From: Sclerotinia nivalis
Lineage: Eukaryota > Ascomycota > Leotiomycetes > Helotiales > Sclerotiniaceae
Direction of reading: 5' to 3'
DNA: 64,000 nucleotides
Assembly (NCBI GenBank): GCA_029531795.1
Contig: JAPEIS010000010.1
Span: 1,550,001 to 1,614,000, forward strand
Made by a program: the position numbers and the translations under genes. Shown in pieces: positions 54,495 through 64,000 of this stretch (positions are counted from its first letter, which is position 1; each line of letters begins with the position of its first letter). Below the pieces are notes generated by a model that did no database searches, was not told the origin of the DNA, and saw nothing but the letters and a program-made list of their open reading frames with translations.

Positions 54495-55498
54495 GCTTCA
54501 ATTTTCATATCTATTATTATCATCTATTCGAATTCTATTATCCACCCTCTTCCTTATTCGAATTCGATCTACTTCTTCTTTATTCGATCAATTAGAAAGG
54601 TCGAAAGCTATTGTAATCTCGATATATACATTATCCCGAAATCTTTCGATTTATTTCAATTCATTTCGTTCAATTTTCCACTCAAAAACCTTCGAAAACA
54701 TTATTTTTATTATTGTATTACAATCAATCTGTTTTTCAGATACATTTTGAACACGTTTTTGTTACGAAAACCTGATTCGGAGATCATTCTCTATATTATA
54801 CTACAATTTATCTTGATTTACCTTTGATGAAATATCACTAAACAATGAATCTTCTTCGAATTATATTATTTTTGATGGAATTTCGATTGTTTCGCTTCAA
54901 TCTTTTCAAATTTTTGTACTATTATACTATATTCAACCTTTACGATTGATTCAATCCTTTTATTTTAATAGTTTTTCGAATCTCTTTAGAAAATTTTCGA
55001 AATGTTATATCCATTCTATATTATATATCATCAATCTTATTATCGATTATTATTATCAAAATATACAATTTTCCTTTTCAAAAACCTTATTCTTTTTAAC
55101 TCTTTAATTTTTTGTATATATTATACAATTATACATTACGAAATTATAGCTACAGTTAGCTATTTAATTGTTATAAGCGATCTCAAGCTCATAAAACAAG
55201 TTTATAAAGATTTAAAGGAAAGATACGATTCTATTATTGATCTTAACGAAAAAGAATAGAATTCGGTACAGGAATATATTTTATTTTGTAGATATCAATA
55301 TCAATATACTAGGATATACGATGAAAAGGTTAATAATGTTTTTAAAAAGGATTTTAAGAATTGAATAATAGAAAATTTCGTTCTAGCTTGTTGTTTTTAC
55401 TTAGCATTTCTTCGAAATATTCTTTGTGAAAATAGTTTCTATATCAGTAAAACTGATGAAGATACTTTGGGAAAGAATCTTGCCGATGTTTTTGTTTA
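54495..55498 (+). pseudogene. Copia-B: leader and first part of gag
   Basis: Matches Copia-A 8000-8770; the best open piece is 55002-55259. Beyond 55262 the sequence continues with ENSFYISKTDEDTLGKNLAD, which Copia-A has lost. The frame crosses the Gypsy-II insertion site cleanly (LADVFVY then KYSV after removal of Gypsy-II), so the break at 55499 is an insertion into gag. Confidence 0.75.
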
Positions 55499-55661
55499 TG
55501 TTACGGGTTCATCTCCCTTCACCTGCACGTGATCATGTGTGCCTTAGGCACACATGCATACACTCACTTCTATATAGTCAGGTTACCTCCTTGACCTTCT
55601 TCTCCTCCTCGTAGTACAACAATAGATCAAATCTATATATATCTTTTCTTTTATTGTGATA
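55499..55661 (+). repeat. 5' LTR of Gypsy-II (163 bp)
   Basis: Begins tgttacgggttcatctccc and ends ttgtgata. Includes a palindromic stretch tgtgccttaggcacacatg. The boundary at gtgata is fixed by the gttta duplication and matches the end of the Gypsy-IV LTR. Confidence 0.92.
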
Positions 55662-55725
55662 ATTTGTATTACCCTTTCAAAGGCTCTATCACTTTACAAA
55701 GTGATTTGGTCTTGTTAAATCATTT

Positions 55726-55935
55726 GCAAGCTTCTATATCTGTTTTCGATTGCTTTCGTGTTGTTGTAATTCGTTTGCTTTTGTACGATCGCGTTTCTTA
55801 TTTGTTTTTATATAGCTTCTGATCCCTGATTGTTTTTGTGCGATTGTATTTATTTGCAGGCTTTTGTGTCTGTTTTTGATTGCTTTTGTACAATCGCAAA
55901 TTCCTTATCGATTATTTTGTGCAATTGTAATTCTT
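55726..55935 (+). repeat. Imperfect repeats in the Gypsy-II leader
   Basis: Four to five copies of a unit of about 45-50 bp built around gattgctttTGTacgatcgc (for example near 55746, 55782, 55828, 55876 and 55905) separate LTR and gag. Possibly involved in packaging or translation of the element RNA; a chance expansion is equally possible. Confidence 0.6.
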
Positions 55936-55941
55936 TTTATA

Positions 55942-57240
55942 ATGACTTCCGGTTCTATATTTGTTGATAATGCGATTCTTACTTTTATCGAAGGAATTCG
56001 TACCGAAATCCAACGAATCTTTAGTTAATGGTTTACTATTACACAAATCCTAACAGAATTGAATACTCCAGTGATACCAAATTTCGCTACCGGTTCTAAC
56101 GAACAAACTACTTATTTGAATTATATTTTCTTTATTATCAAAGATCGCTTTACTATTCAAACTATTTATATCGTTATTCAAACAAATAAAATCAAGGAAT
56201 TCAAAACGGAAAACGTTGAGCTTTTTTGCATTTTAGCTGGTAAGTAAGCTCAACTGGATATTAATGATACTATTACTAACCAGAAACCGATTATTCCCCA
56301 TCAAACTCAGAAGGATCTATCCGTTTTTAAAAACGAAAGATCTAATATTCTCGTCCGACAAAAGGATTATCAGTTCTGGAAATTGAATTTGCAATTTTGT
56401 TGAATAATCGATTCACAACTTTTTGCCTCCGAACAAAAGAAGATTAGCCATATTATTAATCTTCTTGATAATCAAATGCAACAAAAGCGTATTACGGATA
56501 TCACCAGATTCGTTAACGATCCTACTTGCTTCGATTCTGCTATTTCGTTTTTGGTCAAATTGAACAAATTATATATCTTTATAGATATCGAAAGGAAAAC
56601 CTCATTCAAATTCGATAAGCTTTCTATAAGTCCAAAGGAATCCTTTTCGGCTTTCTTCTCTACATTGTCTTATCTTGCTAACTCTTATCACAAATCTGAT
56701 TGCAAGATTGTTAATGCGATAAAGCAAAAGATTACAACCCCCCTTCGAACTTTGATCATTAATAACTCGAATCTCTACACAACCAACGATGTTGATGGTT
56801 GACAAAAGAAATTCTCTACTTAGAATCAGAATCTTTATAATACTGAGTATTATAATAAAAATTCTAGTAAAGCATTTGTTGTTAACAATAACCCTATAAA
56901 TCTCAATACAATAAAACAAAAAGGATAACAGAAAAAGGATTTGCAAAATAAGAAAAAGAAGTTTAATCCTACAGTTTCTTACAATTGTTATAATAAGATC
57001 GATTACCTTCAAATTGATTATCATACTATTTATGATGTCAATAGTAATCTTCTTCCTGGCAAACAAGCTTCCGTTAATATCTTTTCCAACCGCAATACCG
57101 CTACCTCAACTAATCCGGCCCCTGATCAACACATTGCCGTTCCGGCTTTTCGAAACGCCAATAGATTTAATAATAATCGCAATGGATTTTGAGAAGGATA
57201 TACTGGTAATTGGGTACAAAGCCAACAGCACCTGAATCAA
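55942..57240 (+). pseudogene. Gypsy-II: gag
   Basis: Begins at MTSGSIFVDNAILTF (ATG 55942) and can be followed through stops at former Gln/Trp codons: 56059-56247, 56476-56802 and 56941-57192 are open. SYNCYNKIDYLQIDY near 56975-57020 replaces a CxxCxxxGHxxxDC knuckle. Gag of Gypsy-IV aligns along most of its length. Confidence 0.8.
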
Positions 57241-57416
57241 GCACAATAGCAAGGCTATATCGAACCAGAGGAAATTATCTCTATATCCAATTCAATCAAG
57301 GAAAGTCCCGAACAGGGAAAAGATTAACCTCTACGAAAAATCGTTCATGAAGGAATACTAAAAGCAAAAAAGTAAATCGAAGAATGGATAAAGATAAACC
57401 ATTGTAGTTCAACTCT

Positions 57417-57671
57417 ATGAATAGTAAATCTCTACTCGTTAAAACTATTATATTCCCTGTATATAAAAATCCCTTTACTATTACAAATCTCATTGATAAT
57501 GGATACTCTGGAGAAGCCTTTGTTGATCATTCTTTTGCTTCCAAATACAATATTGAAATACAACTCTTACCTCACTTTTACGAACTCCGATTTGCCGATA
57601 GAAAGGTTGCTGATAGAATTACAGAATATTTTGTGATGGAAATCGCTATAGGAGATCACCATGAATATTGA
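57417..57671 (+). pseudogene. Gypsy-II: protease
   Basis: 84 codons open. LIDNGYSGEAFVDHSFASKY carries the region of the DTG/DSG site as DNG, so the catalytic loop is changed by a single residue. ELRFADRKVADRITEYF follows and matches the Gypsy-IV protease in order. Confidence 0.75.
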
Positions 57672-58799
57672 TCCTTTTATATTACCCAGCTTTCATTAAA
57701 GATATTATTAATCTTTGGTTTACCATAATTATAACGCCATAATCCTATTATCAATTGGACAGAGATAAGTTTAATATTCTCTTCAAACTACTACACTTCC
57801 AATTGCTTAGTGCGTTATAATTCAGAGCCAGTTATTGTATCAACGATTCCATCTCCGATCAAAGAACAAAAGGATCTAGTAAAAGTTACTTTATAATAGA
57901 TCGTTGATACTATCGAATCTTTAAATAAATTCTTTATCGATTCTGATATAAAAGCTAAATGTACAGTTTATAAATACTGTTCTTTATATATCGAGGATTG
58001 TCTAAAGGACGATATCGATTGTTCATTTATTCAAACACTTTCTATTTTTAAAAGAACTTCTTATAAAAAACCTTCTATTGAAGAAATACTAGATGAAAAT
58101 TATATATTACAATTTGACGATTCTTTTATTGATCTCGAATTTCAGTAGGGTCTGACGTCTGGTATGAATCATTATCGAATAAAGTGTTGCGGAGAATCAA
58201 ATAATCAAGTACAGATGATTCTCAATTGTCTACGTTTAAAATCGATCTTAAAGATTGCAAATTGATATTGGTCTATTTATAATCCAAAAAATTGTTTGCT
58301 TTTGTTTTCTATTGAGGAATTCTCTATGCCTATTTACAAAGATACAAACCCAAATATAGATGATATTCGTTGATTGCAAGTTTCTAACTTTGTTTTGTTT
58401 TGTTAACAAGATAATATTCGGATTATCCGATTGATATAGGATGAATTGGATGTTGTATAGAAAACTATTGAGCAAGATTATTTACAATAGATTATATTAT
58501 CCTCGATATTTATAGAAAAGGATTTTCGATCGATTTTACAAGGGCAAGACAATATAAGAGAGATGTTTTCTAGAACCCCATCACAACTTCATGATTTTAT
58601 ATACGATTGTTACAAGCCGCTTCATTTGCGAAAGGTCTTTAAGGCTGATATCGATAAATTTTTAACCGACAAATCTCCCTTTAGTGATGATCAAATACGA
58701 TAAAGGCTTTCTATATAATTACAAGACAAACTTTCTATCTTTCTTTTATATTATATAGATAAATTGCCGCTTCGTCGAATCTAGGATCATAAAATTGAA

Positions 58800-60060
58800 T
58801 TGATGCCTAGTAAAGAGTTATTTTATTTCAAAAACCGCTCTTTATCGTTAATGGAGTTGATAATGATATACAAATAACTTAATGATAATCTCTCTAAGGG
58901 GTTCATTCGGGAATCGAGATCGTGGTATACCTTTCTTTTACTATTGATTGTCAAGCCAGAAAGGGGGGTCTGCATTTATCAAGATTATCGAGGACTAAAT
59001 AATGTTACTATAAAGAATCGTTATTTATTATCTATCATTTGTAAAATATTGAATGTTTTTTGTAATACAAAAATTTACATTAAGCTTGATATCATTGTAA
59101 TATTCAACAAATTGCGAATCGCCGAAAAGGATGAATGGAAAATTATATTCATTACTCGTTTTGATCTTTTTGAATCTTTGATTATATCTTTCAGTCTTTG
59201 CAATACGCTTGCATCGTTCCAATATTATATTAATCATACGCTTTTCGATGAGTTAAACAAGTATTGTATTGTATATCTCGATGATATCCTAATCTACTCC
59301 GATAATCCTGTAAAGCATAAAGAGCATATCTACCAAATAATTCAAAAGTTAATGGATACTGGATTACAGATTGATATTAACAAATGCGAATTCGAAACCA
59401 CAAAGATAAAGTATTTGGGTTTTATCATTACAATCGAAGGCATCGAAATGGATCAAGAAAAGGTTACGGCTATTATATTTTGGGAATTGCTTTTATATAT
59501 AAAGGATTTACAACGATTTCTTGATTTCACTAATTTCTATCGACGTTTTATAAAAGATTTTTCAAAGATTTGTCGCTCTTTCAACGATCTCTTGTAGAAG
59601 AATATTATATAGGATTGAACTGCAGATCATATAAAGGTTTTTGATGCTTTAAAAAGAGCTTTCATAATGACGCCGGTTTTGGTATACTTTGATTACAAAC
59701 GGAAAACTGTTTTGGAAATCGATACTTTCGATTGAATTTCAGAAGAAGTTTTTTCGCAATACAATAATGATAACGTTTTGCATTTAATCGCTTACTTTTC
59801 ATTTAAATATATAGCAGCGGAATATAATTATAAGATCTACAACAAAGAACTATTTGCTATTATTAAGGCAATGGAAGAATAGCATTCAGAACTCTAAGGT
59901 TCACAAAAAGAGTTCGAGATTCTCACTGATTACAAAAACCTCGAATATTTTATAACTACAAAAGCTCTCAATCAACAATAAATACAATAATCTGAATTTC
60001 TATTTCAATATAATTTCCGTATAGTCTATTGACTAGAAAACAAAACTATTCGATTAGATA
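58800..60060 (+). pseudogene. Gypsy-II: reverse transcriptase and RNase H
   Basis: The 217-codon open frame 58944-59597 holds most RT blocks: GVCIYQDYRGLNNVTIKNRY, IKLDIIVIFNKLRI and an intact catalytic YLDDILIYS at 59274-59300, then CEFETTKIKYLGFII and LQRFLDFTNFYRRFIKDFSK. RNase H follows after a stop, with EIDTFDW-equivalent sequence near 59715 and ELFAIIKAMEE near 59860. The catalytic aspartates of RT are intact, but the polyprotein frame is not. Confidence 0.9.
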
Positions 60061-60429
60061 CACTAAATAGAAAACACGAAGATCGATTGTATTGCTCTGA
60101 TCCAAACAATGAATGTCTAAAGAATCGAAAACATATTATCCTCTTTCAGAACTGTTTTGACGATAACCTTTATAAGGATTTGATTGGGCATATCAATTTG
60201 GCATCAGTGAAGATAATAGTACTATTTTATGATTAACCAATTGATACTTTAATCGATGCAGCGTATATTAGGTCCGATATCGTAGATCAACTTATCTCTA
60301 CTCTTAACGACCCATCAATGATTAAATAGCCAAAAGAGTATCGTAAAACCCTCCGGATCGTTATACAAGATTGTTCAATTCAAAATAATAGAATTTACTA
60401 TCGGGATAAGATTTGGATTCCATTAGACA

Positions 60430-61450
60430 ATGAACTCAAACTCCAAATTATCTATCGAACTCATTCTTCTAATCCTACCAACCATCCTAATCGAACTAAA
60501 ACGATCAATCTTGTCTCTTGTACATACTAATGGCCTAATATACATTTGGAGATCGCGTTCTACGTGAAGGCCTGCGAACTTTGTACTCGCACCAAATCGT
60601 CCAAATCGATGCTTCCCGGATTTTTGAAACCGTTGTCTGTCCCTTTTCGTGTATGATCTGATATCTCAATCAATTATATTACACCGTTCCCGGATTGCAT
60701 TCATTATAATTCTACCTATAAATATATCTTGATAATAATCTACAGCCTAACCAAAATGAGATATTTCATTAATACATATACACTAACAACAAAAAAGCTA
60801 ATCGATATTTTTATCAGTTGTATTTATATACTTTATAAACTTCCGAACAATATCATTTCCGATCGGAGAACGCAGTTCGTATCAGGATTCTGATTACAAC
60901 TTTTGGAGCAATTGGGAATTACCTTAAAACATTCTTCAGCTTTTTATCCTCAAACAAATAATCAGACTGAACGTATTAATTCGGTTCTGGAACAGTATTT
61001 ACGAGCTTTTGTTAACTATCATCAAAACAATTGATTGAATTGACTACCCTTAGCCGAATTTGCATCCAATAATTTGATCTCTGAAACAACTAATTGCTCG
61101 CCTTTCTTCGCCAATTATAACTTTAATCCATATCTAAATATTGAATCTAATAAACCTTGCTTACTGAATATAACTCTAATACAAAAACAGGAATTCTTTA
61201 AAGATAATAAGACTACAGATCGCATAAAACATATCTTGAAGCAACTTCGTACTTTTGTATAACAAACAATTGTTACTTATAAGGACTATATTAACCGCTA
61301 TCATTTTGATTCACCTCGCTACACAACTAGCCAGAAAGTCTTTATCAATACCAAGAATATAAAGACTTCGTACAAAACAAAAAAGCTAAATAATAAATGG
61401 ATCGGCCTTTACAAGATTATCAAAGTTTATCCTCGTATTTATCTTGTTCA
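60430..61450 (+). pseudogene. Gypsy-II: integrase
   Basis: Zinc finger HTHSSNPTNHPNRTKT (about 60450-60500) with ACELCTRTK (60570-60595) gives the HHCC set. The core has DISINYI (first Asp), NIISDRRTQFVSGF (second Asp) and NQTERINSVL (Glu), so all three DDE positions survive. TGG-derived TGA stops follow FVSGF and lie in the block NN(W)LN(W)[10 protein letters not shown]. 61074-61262 is open. Confidence 0.88.
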
Positions 61451-61616
61451 ATTGTCTGAAAACATTAAAATCTTCTCTATTTTCCATCATTCTCTTTTAC
61501 TTCCAACTTATACTAATCTTCACTTCCCGATTCAAACAACAATTAACAAATCAAAATCCCTAACTACACAGAATAGAATTTTGGAGCGGAACAACAATAA
61601 AAATGAACCTGTTCAG

Positions 61617-61790
61617 AAATGGATATTTGAAAAAGTTCTAGATAATCACAATAAGAATGGTCATCATTATTTAATCAAATGGAAACACTACACACCAACT
61701 TGACAACCAGCTAATAACTTAAAGAGTAACAAAAAGGTTCTTATCGAATATCATCGCCTTCATCCAAAAAAGCCAAAACTACTAGCTTGA
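61617..61790 (+). pseudogene. Gypsy-II: C-terminal chromodomain
   Basis: WIFEKVLDNHNKNGHHYLIK, WKHYTPT, a TGA in place of Trp, then QPANNLKSNKKVLIEYH is a clear chromodomain. Aromatic positions that read methyl-lysine are mostly kept (W in the first strand, W in IKWKHY; the third Trp is the stop). Such domains are known to guide chromoviruses to heterochromatin, which fits insertion into other repeats. Confidence 0.85.
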
Positions 61791-62085
61791 ATCCTAAAAC
61801 ACCCCGACACTACTATATTGCAACCAGAACCACAGAATTTGCAATCGGAATCATACAACGCAATTGCTACACCTACTCTACAAAGATCCATTTACATCAA
61901 GATTATTCGTTTCGTCTAAAGGTATATTACATATTATAACAATAAAGAATATAACATCATTAAAAGATATCACACGTTTTTTGTTTAAAGATCTAATTGA
62001 GAAAAGAGATCTGTATTTTTTCTTTATTTTTCTTTATTTTTTAATGCCCATTTAAGATCAAATGGATTTCTTAAAAAGGGGGTAC

Positions 62086-62248
62086 TGTTACAGGTTCATC
62101 TCCCTTCATCTGTATATGATCATGTATGCCTTAGGCATACATATATATACTCACTTCTATATAGTCAGATCACCTCCTTGACCTTCTTCTCCTCCTCGTA
62201 GTACAACAATAGATCAAACCTACACATACCTTTTCCCTTACCGTGATA
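62086..62248 (+). repeat. 3' LTR of Gypsy-II (163 bp)
   Basis: Directly preceded by the polypurine run aaaaaggggg (62074-62083). Begins tgttacaggttcatc and ends ccgtgata, followed by gttta. Confidence 0.93.
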
Positions 62249-63560
62249 GTTTACAAGTATTCTGTATAGACAAATGAACAATTGCAAGAATGATTTCTAT
62301 ATTTCTTAAATATAATATCCTCTATATTTCGATACCATTTCGAAAAGCTCATTTCGATCGATATATATAACTCTTCAATCTTTGGTAATACCATCAACAT
62401 TAAGAAAAACGCTAATCAAGTTGAATCATTTCAGGATTATAACAATAATGATCCATTTCAAACAATTGATCCTTATACTGTTATTTTTGAAAGGGATGAG
62501 AAAGTTACTCAAAGTATTATAAACTTTGATAAGCTTTATAATAAGGATATGAAATACAATAATTCTAATGATAGTATTCAATACAAACTCGTCATTTTCT
62601 ATAATCAATATAACAAAATCAATTTATTCTTTTTTTATTACAGTTTAGCCTTTTTTATAATACTACAGAATGAAACATTAAACTTCTATTTCATTATTGT
62701 CAGTCCTTACAAATTATCTTTTAACGAAAGTATACACTATATATATAATTACTTTGAAGATCAAGAATATCAACAAGCAATTTTCACCAAATGAGTATTT
62801 ATCTTATTAATTTCGGTTTAGAAGAATAATTTTACTATTATTATTCTCGAATACTTCGAAAAACTAATCAATACGCTTCAGGATCTTCAATTCAATTTTC
62901 CTATCGATTAATAAAATGAATCTTTTATATTATTGAAGATTATTACTATTTGTTATTTTCACTTTGTATATAAACTAACTTGTTTTGATTCTATTTCGAT
63001 ATATACAAACCAAATCAACAAAATATATTCCAGTATTATAATCTACGATCTTCTATCCAATAATAACAATCTACAATTATAACTTCAGAAAAAACTTTTC
63101 TTCGAATTCAATCCTTTTCAAAAGGAAGTATATTATATAGATCGAACTTACAAAAATAATTGAAGAATTCTACTTTGTTTTTTAGATTTTAATACAAAAT
63201 TTCAAGACAAAAAGCATTGTAAATGCTATATTTGTAAGAAAGAAAACTGTTGATCAATCAATTATTCTATCGAAGAACAAAAGGAAGCTAGACGATGTTA
63301 TTGGGAATTCATTAGAGCCAAATAATCTGAACGTATTTCTATTTTCAAATGTTTGTATTGTTAATACATTATAGACGAATACAATACAATTACCCCTTCG
63401 AATAAATAATTCATTTTTCTTATAAAGGAATGTAAAAATTCTCTATAAAAAAACCTTCAAAAGGAATTAAATGATAATTCTAATCTCGAAGGATTTTTCA
63501 ACGAATTCATCTTTTCAAAAGTTCAAAAGATTATTATCAAACTTTGTAATAATGCTATTA
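62249..63560 (+). pseudogene. Copia-B: rest of gag with zinc knuckle
   Basis: After the gttta duplication the frame continues (KYSV...). 62400-62794 is nearly continuous and reads NNDPFQTIDPYTVIFERDEK and IFYNQYNKINLFFFYY, matching Copia-A from 8760 on. Near 63200-63290 HCKCYICKKENC and SINYSIEEQKEA form the best preserved zinc-binding stretch of this family in the window, interrupted by one TGA in place of Trp. Confidence 0.75.
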
Positions 63561-63569
63561 TTCATTTCT

Positions 63570-64000
63570 TGAAAATCATAACTTTATTATCGATTCAAAC
63601 CTTCTTCAACTATTGTGATTCAAATGAAGAATTCATCGATATCATAATTGATTCAGAAGCTTTAATCAAATTTACCGTTAGTATATATCAAGTTGAAACT
63701 CTATAGAAATTCATTGATATTACAATTATATCAAACTCTAACTTTAATACTAATTTCGTTTTCGAAATTGGTAATACTAATTCAAAGAGAACTATAACAT
63801 TTAATATACCTATTAACAATATTACCTTTTATATCATAGATACCTATACTCTATTCCTTTTATTATTTATAGATATAGATCGATTTCATATAATCTTTGA
63901 CAATTTTAGTAATATTGTTGTAGATTCCAAAGAAAATCATATCTATTCTATAATTAGAAAGTTCAATTATATATTTCTTTTATAAAATATTATTCCTTTT
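63570..64000 (+). pseudogene. Copia-B: protease, cut by window end
   Basis: Aligns base for base with Copia-A 9821-10250. The active-site block reads IIDSEALIKFT, where Copia-A keeps IIDSGASIKST, so Gly is replaced by Glu through one G-to-A change and the protease is inactive. The element continues beyond the window. Confidence 0.8.

Larger units (their letters stand above)
55499..62248 (+). mobile_element. Gypsy-II: complete chromovirus-type Ty3/Gypsy element, TSD gttta
   Basis: Two 163-bp LTRs (55499-55661, 62086-62248), gag, protease, RT with intact YLDDILIYS, RNase H, integrase and chromodomain, all plus strand. gttta is duplicated (55494-55498, 62249-62253). Open frames are longer than in the other elements (217 codons in RT), so it is the least degraded copy here. 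Sister of Gypsy-IV. Confidence 0.95.
39483..64000 (+). mobile_element. Copia-B: Copia-A family element, interrupted twice, 3' end outside window
   Basis: Starts with a 242-bp LTR (39483-39724) and internal DNA matching Copia-A (39725-39948), then jumps: Copia-C lies at 39949-54494, matching DNA resumes at 54495-55498, Gypsy-II lies at 55499-62248, and gag resumes at 62249, running into protease at the window end. It preserves the middle of gag that Copia-A has lost. It entered Gypsy-VI; the preceding bases are atatt. Confidence 0.88.

Noticed and set aside
55426..55614. 62-codon frame with a plausible start
   Set aside because: It crosses the Copia-B/Gypsy-II junction at 55499, so it joins two unrelated elements.
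55661..55668. LTR end of Gypsy-II placed at a gta/aca dinucleotide to give a CA end
   Set aside because: With that boundary no target duplication exists; ending at gtgata gives a perfect gttta duplication and the same end as Gypsy-IV.

Overview
The window looks like a piece of a filamentous ascomycete (Pezizomycotina) genome with a two-speed AT/GC structure. Long, very AT-rich tracts are made of LTR retrotransposons riddled with C-to-T and G-to-A changes (CAA/CAG to TAA/TAG, TGG to TGA/TAG), the signature of repeat-induced point mutation (RIP). They alternate with two short islands of normal base composition that carry intact genes with short GT-AG introns. No rRNA, tRNA, CRISPR array or bacterial operon was recognised, and the species cannot be named from this sequence.

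Left nest (1-20616). A Ty1/Copia element (copy 1, 1-3715, 120-bp LTR) cuts a minus-strand Ty3/Gypsy element (Gypsy-V, 3716-7742, with a 443-bp LTR carrying four 35-bp repeats). Gypsy-V in turn sits at the 5' end of a second Copia type (Copia-A, 7743-13501). Directly after Copia-A's LTR lies another LTR of the same family, split by a complete chromodomain-bearing Gypsy-IV (13587-20468, TSD cgaac). An 82-bp tandem repeat and the tail of a pogo-like DNA transposon follow (to 21603).

Gene island 1 (about 21610-25250) holds a SnoaL/NTF2-like protein gene on the minus strand, a bZIP-DUF3425 transcription factor gene with two introns, and a gene for a small four-helix membrane protein. Inverted copies of an about 95-bp segment with the palindrome ATAACGTTAT lie on either side of the bZIP gene.

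A complete Copia copy 2 follows (25371-30248, TSD aactt), then a hairpin-rich solo LTR (30275-30487, TSD gttaa) and 2 kb of featureless AT-rich DNA. Gene island 2 (32488-34727) has an alpha/beta-hydrolase gene fragment cut at a TA by a Fot-like transposon remnant, an intact short-chain dehydrogenase/reductase gene and a 36-codon ORF.

Right nest (35383-64000). Minus-strand Gypsy-VI carries a 1.1-kb long-TIR DNA element and is cut by Copia-B (39483 to beyond the window). Copia-B is itself cut by Copia-C (39949-54494, TSD gcttc) and by Gypsy-II (55499-62248, TSD gttta), and Copia-C is cut by Gypsy-III (44191-52777, TSD ttaat). The nest is therefore four layers deep, and the order of insertion can be read from matching target-site duplications. 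The pol reading frames are mostly broken, so the elements are described as degraded copies. The only genes likely to work as host genes are the four intact ones in the two islands.
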